Positions 1 through 5,365 of a stretch of 20,827 bases of DNA are shown here, piece by piece (the first letter of the stretch is position 1; each line of letters opens with the position of its first letter). Position numbers and translations under genes: made by a program. A model generated the notes under the pieces. It saw nothing but the letters and a program-made list of their open reading frames with translations, had not been told where the DNA came from and did not search any database. Source of the stretch: a virus; IMG/VR virus record IMGVR_UViG_3300042526_000286, positions 1-20,827 of that record; one strand, given 5' to 3'.

Positions 1-114
1 AGAGAACTTCTCATCTAGATATGTAAAATTAGCTTTAACTTTATCAAATGATGCCTTTAAGGTATCACCTAATCCGCTGTTCTGCGGTTCGTTGTTGATA
101 GGTAGTAAACTCAT
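1..114 (-). CDS. Fibre-like virion protein, N-terminal fragment (runs off window)
   Basis: An ATG at 114 opens a frame that is still open at the window edge, giving 38 residues. They begin MSLLPINNEPQNSGLGDTLK and continue with a segment rich in Phe, Asp and Lys. The start overlaps the stop of the preceding gene by one base (TAATG), which suggests translational coupling. The N-terminus repeats the motif INNxPxNSGxGDTLKxSFDKV found at the start of the preceding 149-residue protein, so the two are paralogues over this stretch. Motifs of the form GxGDxLxxAFxKxNxNF are known at the N-termini of tail fibre or other appendage proteins of many tailed phages, where they probably attach the protein to the virion; that role is inferred here. 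The rest of the protein, and thus its function, lies outside the window. Confidence 0.7.
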   Translation of the reverse strand, partial: MSLLPINNEPQNSGLGDTLKASFDKVKANFTYLDEKFS

Positions 115-563
115 TATGCTTCAAGTGCATTTAATCTTTGTTTAATACTAAGAATATCAGCATTAATCTGAGTTATTAATCCATTTTGTGTGTTGATAGT
201 TTGTAACATTGCTGCTAAAGCACTATTAATATCTGTAATATCATTACTATTTGCAATACTAGCATCTTGCAAATCTGCAATATCATTTACAGTATTAGTA
301 GTATCAGCCTGCATTGAAGTTAAAGTAGTTTGTAAATCAATAATATCAGCAATCTCCCAAGTAGATGGTACATCACCAATAGTAATATAACCAGCATCAT
401 TAGTTAATTCTGATACAAGAGTAGGAAAAGCACCAATTGATGTAAATAATGTATCAACATTATCATATAATTCAGTAGTCATTGCATTAACTTTATCAAA
501 AGATTCTTTTAATGTATCTCCGTTACCGCTATTTGCTGGACTATTATTTATTTCTTGTCTCAT
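114..563 (-). CDS. Short fibre-like or appendage virion protein (149 aa)
   Basis: I see two parts. Residues 1 to about 40 carry the motif INNSPANSGNGDTLKESFDK, nearly repeated in the next gene downstream. Residues 70 to 149 are rich in Asp, Asn, Thr, Ile and Leu with heptad-like spacing (IADIIDLQ, VNDIADLQ, INADILSIKQRL), which suggests a trimeric coiled-coil shaft. There is no catalytic motif and no signal peptide. Position after the portal and head-tail connector, together with the tandem paralogue, suggests a virion appendage or short tail fibre; a tail chaperone is less likely. The ATG start has an A/G-rich tract just upstream (AAAGAAAAGAAAG) but no true Shine-Dalgarno, as is usual in Bacteroidota. 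The stop is TAA, overlapping the next start by one base. Confidence 0.6.
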   Translation of the reverse strand: MRQEINNSPANSGNGDTLKESFDKVNAMTTELYDNVDTLFTSIGAFPTLVSELTNDAGYITIGDVPSTWEIADIIDLQTTLTSMQADTTNTVNDIADLQDASIANSNDITDINSALAAMLQTINTQNGLITQINADILSIKQRLNALEA

Positions 564-645
564 CTTTCTTTTCTTTTTTTAGTTTTTCGTATAACGCATT
601 AATCAATCTAATGTGTTCTTTCTTTATTTCATATTGGCTAGCCAT
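544..645 (-). CDS. Possible 33-residue charged protein
   Basis: A short frame begins with ATG at 645, one base after the stop of the connector gene, and ends in tandem stops TAA TAG. It encodes a small protein that starts MASQYEIKKEHIRLINALYE and ends in a Lys-rich tail. It overlaps the start of the 149-residue gene by 20 bases. It fills what would otherwise be an 83-base gap, and tight spacing is the rule in this cluster, which favours a real gene. It may instead be only a coupling leader that carries ribosomes to the next start. I do not recognise a family; amphipathic helix is the only structural prediction I can make. Confidence 0.35.
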   Translation of the reverse strand: MASQYEIKKEHIRLINALYEKLKKEKKDETRNK

Positions 646-646
646 C

Positions 647-1153
647 TTAACAGCCCTTTCTTTTTAATGACCACCCTCCGACATTTATTCTATTTGAATG
701 TCTATTGGTATCTTCTTTAGGGTATTCAACAACGTCTTTATCCTTTATCCAAGCCAAGAATTGTCTTTCGTAGTGATTGTAAATCTTTCTTGCAGATTGA
801 ACAAGATAATCAACCTCTTCTTTTGATACTGATTCATTTGAATCTGATTTCATCTTAGAGATACCATTATTAGATACCATATAAGCACCTTGGGAAAGAT
901 AGATTTCACTGGATGAATGAATAACCATTTCCTTGATATAGTCCTCATACATTTCAAGATAATCCCCAGCAAGATCATCATTCTCAAAATCAAGACAAAT
1001 CTTATCATATAGAGTTTTACCAAGTAACGGTTTGATCATTGTGTTTTGAGCAATCTTTATCATAGGTAGGTATCTATCAACATCGATATTCCCACCCATT
1101 ATAGTGTTTCTTGTAAGCTCGTCCGGCTTTAATAATATAGTAGTTAGTGCCAT
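647..1153 (-). CDS. Head-tail connector/adaptor protein (gp6-like)
   Basis: A 168-residue, mainly helical protein. Residues 28 to 52 (YLPMIKIAQNTMIKPLLGK followed by TLYD) match the pattern I.xxAQxxxIxPxLGxxLYD that is typical of the small alpha-helical head-tail adaptors (gp6-like) of tailed phages, including a set common in Bacteroidota phages. Such proteins form a ring of about 12 copies beneath the portal and seal the DNA exit channel. The remaining helices include a segment EDYIKEMVIHSSSEIYLSQG and a basic C-terminus. The gene sits two bases after the portal stop codon, the expected place for an adaptor. Family assignment is from pattern recognition only, so the ring role is inferred from the family and the context. 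Confidence 0.65.
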   Translation of the reverse strand: MALTTILLKPDELTRNTIMGGNIDVDRYLPMIKIAQNTMIKPLLGKTLYDKICLDFENDDLAGDYLEMYEDYIKEMVIHSSSEIYLSQGAYMVSNNGISKMKSDSNESVSKEEVDYLVQSARKIYNHYERQFLAWIKDKDVVEYPKEDTNRHSNRINVGGWSLKRKGC

Positions 1154-1155
1154 AA

Positions 1156-2577
1156 TTATAGTTTTGTTATATTGATTCCAATTCCAGGTAATTGATCTAT
1201 CACATCTTGATTATTATCATAATGAATTGCAATCCTCAATTCTAATACCTTTTCAACTTTGGCTTTATTAGAACCAGTTGCATAAATTCTAGATAATGGA
1301 ATGCCATATCTTGCACCAAATTTATCTAATTCTGTTTCGTCTTGTCTAGCAGAGATGATATAGATCCTATTACCTTTAGCTATTTCTGACTCCAATAAGG
1401 CTTTTCCTTTGTCTGTTGTTAGTGTATTATCAAAATCAAAAGATATTCTCTTAGACGCAGCCATTTGAGTTGGTTGAGCAGGGTTTGTCTCTGTTTTTAT
1501 TCTTAATTCTTCAAAATCTATAAATTCTAATTTAACAGTAGGAGAATTTACCTTAAGTGCTTTTTCTAAACCTTTAGTTAGAATTTTTCTCATTGGATTG
1601 ATCTGACTTCTATAAAGAATTTTTAATGACTGAACCATTTGGTCGGCAACACTAGAAAATCCACTAGTCATTGGTAATCCGAATAAACTTGGATCGTTAA
1701 CTTTGTGGGACAACATGATATTAGTTTGTGCTTCTTTACTTAATGTTTCAAATTGTTGATAAGCATCAGTTACCTCGATATTTTCTACCGTTGTTGCATT
1801 TTCTTTATTTGAATTGAAGGATACTATAATATTACCAGCTACAGAAGTTCCTCTTACTTTAGCAAGAATGGCTGCTTCTGCTTCATCCTGTGCTTCATCA
1901 GTATCTGGGATACCTTCATTAACATTAATAATCTTACCCGCAGAGAAGTTATTCTTAATGTGATTATTATAATAGTTAGATAATTCCTCTTGTACTTCAC
2001 AATATTGTAATCCGGATTGATAATCAGGTAAAGCAAATAACGGTTGTGGTGATTGTCTTTTGATATAAAGAATTTCACTTTCGTTATTCTCACCAAATCC
2101 AAAAGCAGGAACGGTATAAGGCTTGAATTTAGTTTTATTTTTCCAGTCAAAACAATACCAATATTTCTCAATATCTTCAGTCATATCATCTTGTTTATAA
2201 ATAGCTACTGATTTAGTTGGAATATAAAGCATTTGTGCAACCTTTTTTTCCCTGCCTTTAGCATAAATTACTTGAACTGCACAGTTACCATGTATCTTAA
2301 AATCCGTAGCAATCATTCTCATTTCTTCTTCTTCTAGAATTTCTTCTAGATTGATTGTACCAGAAGCATCAACTAAACCATCCCCCAATATATAGTTGAC
2401 ATAATTGTCAATAATTGCTTGATTAGTTGGTGATCCCAAGTAACGATTTTCTACGTAATAAAAGAAATCATTGTCAGTTCCATTAGTAACATATTTATTA
2501 GTTTGGATAACTAATGTATGTGGGTCTGGTTTAACGTAATTATTTAGATTTAATACCGTGATTCTATCTTTTTTCAT
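1156..2577 (-). CDS. Portal protein with C-terminal HAD-type phosphatase domain
   Basis: A 473-residue protein with two clear parts. Residues 1 to about 365 look like a phage portal: an N-terminal wing, a central segment LSNYYNNHIKNNFSAGKII (199-217), then helical KEAQTNIMLSHKVNDPSLFG (281-300), a pattern shared by HK97-type portals, which form the dodecameric DNA entry ring. After a flexible Thr/Pro/Gln linker (362-371), residues 377-473 carry all HAD-superfamily motifs: DFDNT (381-385, nucleophile D381 and acid D383), Ser in IISAR (S409), Lys in SNKAK (K438 or K440), and DNNQD (454-458). The catalytic residues are intact, so phosphatase activity is plausible. The ORF is continuous, with no frameshift. 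An internal ATG (codon 372, at 1464) sits exactly before the HAD domain and could yield a free 102-residue enzyme. The portal call rests on pattern and neighbours; the HAD call is firmer. Confidence 0.8.
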   Translation of the reverse strand: MKKDRITVLNLNNYVKPDPHTLVIQTNKYVTNGTDNDFFYYVENRYLGSPTNQAIIDNYVNYILGDGLVDASGTINLEEILEEEEMRMIATDFKIHGNCAVQVIYAKGREKKVAQMLYIPTKSVAIYKQDDMTEDIEKYWYCFDWKNKTKFKPYTVPAFGFGENNESEILYIKRQSPQPLFALPDYQSGLQYCEVQEELSNYYNNHIKNNFSAGKIINVNEGIPDTDEAQDEAEAAILAKVRGTSVAGNIIVSFNSNKENATTVENIEVTDAYQQFETLSKEAQTNIMLSHKVNDPSLFGLPMTSGFSSVADQMVQSLKILYRSQINPMRKILTKGLEKALKVNSPTVKLEFIDFEELRIKTETNPAQPTQMAASKRISFDFDNTLTTDKGKALLESEIAKGNRIYIISARQDETELDKFGARYGIPLSRIYATGSNKAKVEKVLELRIAIHYDNNQDVIDQLPGIGINITKL

Positions 2578-2579
2578 AT

Positions 2580-2993
2580 TTAAAATTTAATAATTTTTGA
2601 TGCGTTCGGAACATTCATTTTGAATTCTTGCATATCCGTTTGATTTGTACAATATAGTTTACCTCTCCATAATAATTTATCAGATAAATCGTTAACAGTA
2701 ACCTCGAATGAAGTACCGTCATTAACATCAGATAGAATAAATGGAATCTCCATATAACCACTAGCATTAATAACAGTGCATTCTTGACTTATTGTTTGCT
2801 CTAATAGTTCATCCCAAAGGATAAACTTAACTTCAGTAGGATATTCTCTAGGAGTAATTGTAATTGAATAAGTACTTGGTTCTCCTATAATAGTAGCATC
2901 AACAGTAATATGTGTGTTATCTACAGTTATGTTAGTTGTGTCAACAGTTAATGGTTGAGAATTATAGTTATTATTTATATGTAGTATCTTCAT
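2580..2993 (-). CDS. Beta-rich virion-associated protein, unknown function
   Basis: A 137-residue protein that I cannot assign to a named family. Its sequence alternates hydrophobic and Thr/Asn/Asp-rich strands (for example TVDTTNITVDNTHITVDATI at 16-35), which suggests an all-beta fold. A later segment, SDKLLWRGKLYC (about 103-114), resembles a stretch I associate with small proteins beside capsid and portal genes in Bacteroidota phages. There is no signal peptide or membrane segment. It lies between the terminator that follows the duplicated structural genes and the portal gene, two bases ahead of the latter, so it is probably made with the portal. A minor capsid, decoration or connector role would fit. 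The ATG is preceded by the recurring TGTTTTTAATTTAAAATA leader. Confidence 0.55.
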   Translation of the reverse strand: MKILHINNNYNSQPLTVDTTNITVDNTHITVDATIIGEPSTYSITITPREYPTEVKFILWDELLEQTISQECTVINASGYMEIPFILSDVNDGTSFEVTVNDLSDKLLWRGKLYCTNQTDMQEFKMNVPNASKIIKF

Positions 2994-2996
2994 CGC

Positions 2997-3016
2997 CTAT
3001 TTTAAATTAAAAACAC
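2997..3016 (-). promoter_or_regulatory. TGTTTTTAA leader motif before the 137-aa gene
   Basis: On the minus strand the sequence GTGTTTTTAATTTAAAATAG begins 23 bases before the ATG at 2993. It matches similar leaders in front of four other genes in this window (consensus RTGTTTTYAAWTAAA). It may be a promoter element, a transcript start or an A/T-rich translation enhancer; the sequence alone does not decide. Confidence 0.4.
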
Positions 3017-3041
3017 CTTACTATTGGATTGTCATATAAAT

Positions 3042-3070
3042 AAAAAACCCTATCGGTTAAGATAGGATTT
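3042..3070 (-). terminator. Intrinsic terminator after the 185-aa structural gene
   Basis: Read on the minus strand, a 10-base-pair stem (AAATCCTATC paired with GATAGGGTTT, loop TTAACC) runs into a T tract. One pair is a U-G wobble only in the minus-strand RNA; on the plus strand it would be a C/A mismatch, which supports the minus direction. It closely resembles the terminator at 3740-3770, so the pair was duplicated with the genes. Confidence 0.75.
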
Positions 3071-3130
3071 AGTAATTATTTAGTCACACATTTGACCTGG
3101 GTGACAAGGTATTATAGGTGAAGGTGTAGT

Positions 3131-3688
3131 TTAGTCTTCAGTTATCCAAGAATCTATAACAATACTTGATAAATCTTCGATTGCACCAGCAGATAACCAA
3201 TAAATAGGTTCAGATTCTTTAGCAGTAGCAGTAAAAGTATAACCATTAATTCCATCTATAGTTCCACCTAAATCTGATTTACCCGTTATCTGACAACCGT
3301 TTTCAGTTCCCATTATGAAATGTTTACCATTATTCATCTTACATATCAAAAATGGTCTACCCTTAGCCATCATCTTGAATTGATATTCCATCTCCTTACC
3401 TAAATTAGGTAGTACAAAGGTTAAAGAAGGTGAATACATAGTAGTAAAGTTATCTTCACTAAATGTTTGTGTTTGAGTAAAAGCATTAGTTGTATGCCTT
3501 AATTCAAATTTAGCAGAAGAAGCAGCTGGTATTAATCCAGTAGAAAGTAATTCATGACCAGCTTCATTTGAAACTGTTTGTCCATCAAATGCTCCTTCTA
3601 AGAAATTCATTAAATATATTGATTTGATTCCTGCTGTTAAATTTTTACAAGATAATAGTTTCTTACCTTTTGTTATATTACAACCCAT
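3131..3688 (-). CDS. Virion structural protein, paralogue 2 (185 aa; major tail protein candidate)
   Basis: A close paralogue of the 193-residue product just upstream. By hand alignment 98 of 111 residues are identical from KFELRHTTNAFTQ to WLSAGAI, while residues about 28-60 and the last 15 differ. Both open with C-N-I-[TS]-K-G-K-x-L-L-[ST]-C-K-N-L-T-A-G-I-K, including two Cys. Lack of enzyme motifs, strong terminators on both sides and proximity to the capsid gene point to an abundant virion protein. A tail tube or a capsid decoration protein are the leading options. After the TAA stop the same frame stays open for 16 codons (TTPSPIIPCHPGQMCD) to a second TAA, so the ancestor may have been longer or rare readthrough may occur. 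The start is an ATG with an A/T-rich leader. Confidence 0.65.
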   Translation of the reverse strand: MGCNITKGKKLLSCKNLTAGIKSIYLMNFLEGAFDGQTVSNEAGHELLSTGLIPAASSAKFELRHTTNAFTQTQTFSEDNFTTMYSPSLTFVLPNLGKEMEYQFKMMAKGRPFLICKMNNGKHFIMGTENGCQITGKSDLGGTIDGINGYTFTATAKESEPIYWLSAGAIEDLSSIVIDSWITED

Positions 3689-3690
3689 AA

Positions 3691-3714
3691 TTTGTTTATT
3701 TTAATTAAAAACAC
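3691..3714 (-). promoter_or_regulatory. TGTTTTTAA leader motif before the 185-aa gene
   Basis: Minus-strand GTGTTTTTAATTAAAATAAA lies 25 bases before the ATG at 3688, directly after the terminator of the previous gene. It is almost identical to the leader of the 137-aa gene, and similar to those at 7149-7169, 9088-9104 and 15462-15477. A promoter for transcription restart after the terminator, or a translation enhancer, are both possible. Confidence 0.4.
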
Positions 3715-3718
3715 TTGG

Positions 3719-3733
3719 ATGACAAATTGTCAT
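3719..3733. promoter_or_regulatory. 15-bp palindrome, possible operator
   Basis: ATGACAAATTGTCAT is a perfect 7+1+7 inverted repeat placed between the terminator at 3740-3770 and the leader of the 185-aa gene. In the duplicated copy near 3019-3035 only the right half (ATTGTCATATAA) is kept. It could bind a dimeric regulator or be a chance feature of A/T-rich DNA. Confidence 0.25.
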
Positions 3734-3739
3734 ATAATA

Positions 3740-3770
3740 AAAAACCCTATCTGATTAGGATAGGGTTTTT
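3740..3770 (-). terminator. Strong intrinsic terminator after the 193-aa structural gene
   Basis: A perfect 12-base-pair stem (AAAAACCCTATC and GATAGGGTTTTT) with a 7-base loop. On the minus strand it is followed by a T6 tract, giving a textbook Rho-independent terminator. The A tract on the other arm means it could work in both directions. It separates the highly expressed capsid and first structural gene from the second paralogue, and probably sets their relative dosage. Confidence 0.85.
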
Positions 3771-3789
3771 AGATTATTTAATGGATTAA

Positions 3790-4371
3790 TTATGCAGGAA
3801 GATCTTCTCCAACAAATAAAGTAGAAGTCATAGTACCCAATCCAGTTATTGCACCAGCAGATAACCAAAAGATTGGCTCTGATTCTTTAGCAGTAGCAGT
3901 AAATGTGTACCCATTAGCAGCATCAATTGTACCACCTAAGTCAGATTTACCTGTTATTTGGCAACCGTTTTCAGTTCCCATTACGAAATATTTTCCGTTA
4001 TTCATTTGACAGAACAAGAATGGTCTTCCCCAAGCCATCATTTTCCATTGGTATTCCATTTCTTTTCCAAGATTTGGTAGTACAAATGTCAATGAAGGAG
4101 CATACATAGTAGTGTAGTTATCTTCACTAGCTGTTTGTGCTTGAGTAAAAGCATTAGTTGTATGTCTTAATTCGAATTTGTAAGCTTTTGTAGTAGGAGA
4201 ATCTGCTGTTAAACCTGCAACTGTATTTAATATATGACCAGTTTCGGTAGAAGTGGTACCACTAGGTGTTAATCCTCCGTCTTTGAAATCTACTAAATAT
4301 ATTGCTTTGATACCTGCTGTTAAATTCTTACAAGTTAAAAGGGCTTTCCCCTTTGATATATTACAAGGCAT
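3790..4371 (-). CDS. Virion structural protein, paralogue 1 (193 aa; major tail protein candidate)
   Basis: The 193-residue product follows the major capsid gene and is a tandem paralogue of the next gene. It opens MPCNISKGKALLTCKNLTAG, then has a variable Gly/Thr-rich segment (about 32-65) and a highly conserved core from KFELRHTTNAF to WLSAGAI. The core is rich in aromatic and Gly residues and in predicted beta strands, as expected for a tube or decoration subunit. There is no signal peptide or catalytic motif. Two conserved Cys (positions 3 and 13) occur in both copies. The gene is bounded by a stem-loop upstream and a strong terminator downstream, so it is probably produced at high level together with the capsid protein. 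Tail tube protein is my preferred call; a head fibre or decoration protein cannot be excluded. Confidence 0.65.
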   Translation of the reverse strand: MPCNISKGKALLTCKNLTAGIKAIYLVDFKDGGLTPSGTTSTETGHILNTVAGLTADSPTTKAYKFELRHTTNAFTQAQTASEDNYTTMYAPSLTFVLPNLGKEMEYQWKMMAWGRPFLFCQMNNGKYFVMGTENGCQITGKSDLGGTIDAANGYTFTATAKESEPIFWLSAGAITGLGTMTSTLFVGEDLPA

Positions 4372-4399
4372 AGTTTATTTATTTATTTTTATTATTAAT

Positions 4400-4424
4400 A
4401 GGGGATCCTAAAATAGAATCCCCT
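4400..4424 (-). terminator. Stem-loop after the capsid gene, no clear T tract
   Basis: Minus-strand RNA can form AGGGGAUUCUA / UAGGAUCCCCU, an 11-base-pair stem with a UUU loop that includes one U-G wobble. On the plus strand that pair is a C/A mismatch, so selection on the minus-strand RNA is suggested. What follows is AUUAAUAAUAAAAAU, not a run of U, so it may be a weak attenuator or a 3' stabiliser of the capsid mRNA instead of a full terminator. Confidence 0.55.
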
Positions 4425-4443
4425 TTAATTTAATTTACTCTAC

Positions 4444-5346
4444 TTATGCAGTAGCTCTAGAGTAAACGATTTGATTACCAAATGAATAACCAACACCAGC
4501 GTTGAATACCATTTTAGTTCTGATATTACCAGACAAATCAGATTCGTCCATATCTTTAACAGTTACGTTGTTTAAGTCAGCTTCTAATCCTGTAAGGAAA
4601 GCTACATTTTTAACTCTATATGCTATGATAGTAGATGCAGGAAGACCTCCAATTGATACCATTTTAACACCTAAGTAATCAAGATCTTTATCTCCTACTG
4701 GAGTACCGATATTAAGAGCAGCTTGAGCTTGTTTGTAAGCTTTAGCAACACCAGTTGATACTGCGAAGATTAAATCAGATTCTTCAGCAACTGAGTCTGG
4801 AACTAAGTTGTAAACTGCATCTAATTGAGCAATTACGTTAGCTTTTGTAGTAGCAGCAACTGAAGCGATGTCAATTACATCAGCATCAGCTAAGAATTTA
4901 GGTAAAAGACCAGCGAATTGTCCACTAGTACCAGCACCTTGCCAGATTTGAGTATCTACTAAAGCACCCATATTAGTAACCATTGCAAGTAAGATAGCTT
5001 CTTGAATAGTAGCAGGTATTTCATCATTAGCACCGAATAAACCAGCTGATTGAGCTTGAAAAGTTTGGTGAAACTCATCTTTACATAATTCGTGTTCGAT
5101 TTTGAATTTTTTAGTGATTACTTCTTTATCAGAATAATCTACAGTTCCATTACCTGACCATCCACAAGCGTAGTCAACTAGACCAGATGTGTAAGACAAT
5201 TTTGGTAAATAACCACTACCAATAACGTTTGGTAATACAGTGATAGCACCTTTAGAGATAGTATCAGATTTTTTAAAAGCTTGAACGAATATCTCTCCAG
5301 CTTGTACTCCTACGAAAGAAGAATTTACATTTAATGTTGTTGCCAT
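4444..5346 (-). CDS. Major capsid protein
   Basis: A 300-residue protein in the expected place right after the protease-scaffold gene. Features seen are an acidic-to-neutral, Ala/Gly/Val-rich composition, a central segment typical of shell proteins (IQEAILLAMVTNMGALVDTQ at about 118-137, the likely spine helix), and a C-terminal half with alternating strands. I assume an HK97-like fold from context and general character; I cannot prove it by motif. There is no long N-terminal delta domain, which fits a separate scaffold supplied by the upstream gene. Codon use is somewhat more even and G+C is locally higher than in neighbours, as often seen in abundant proteins. The ATG follows an A-rich, Shine-Dalgarno-free leader (AAAAACAAAAACAAATG). 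A stem-loop follows the stop. Confidence 0.8.
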   Translation of the reverse strand: MATTLNVNSSFVGVQAGEIFVQAFKKSDTISKGAITVLPNVIGSGYLPKLSYTSGLVDYACGWSGNGTVDYSDKEVITKKFKIEHELCKDEFHQTFQAQSAGLFGANDEIPATIQEAILLAMVTNMGALVDTQIWQGAGTSGQFAGLLPKFLADADVIDIASVAATTKANVIAQLDAVYNLVPDSVAEESDLIFAVSTGVAKAYKQAQAALNIGTPVGDKDLDYLGVKMVSIGGLPASTIIAYRVKNVAFLTGLEADLNNVTVKDMDESDLSGNIRTKMVFNAGVGYSFGNQIVYSRATA

Positions 5347-5365
5347 TTGTTTTTGTTTTTATTTT

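Noticed and set aside
190-390. Plus-strand open frame opposite the fibre-like gene
   Set aside because: It lies antisense to a frame with clear protein character and a paralogue next door. Its content (Cys, Ser, Ile repeats) is typical of a reverse-frame shadow.
1854-2171. 105-residue minus-strand frame inside the portal gene
   Set aside because: It is an out-of-frame shadow of the portal body, rich in Ile, Leu and Lys with no recognisable domain.
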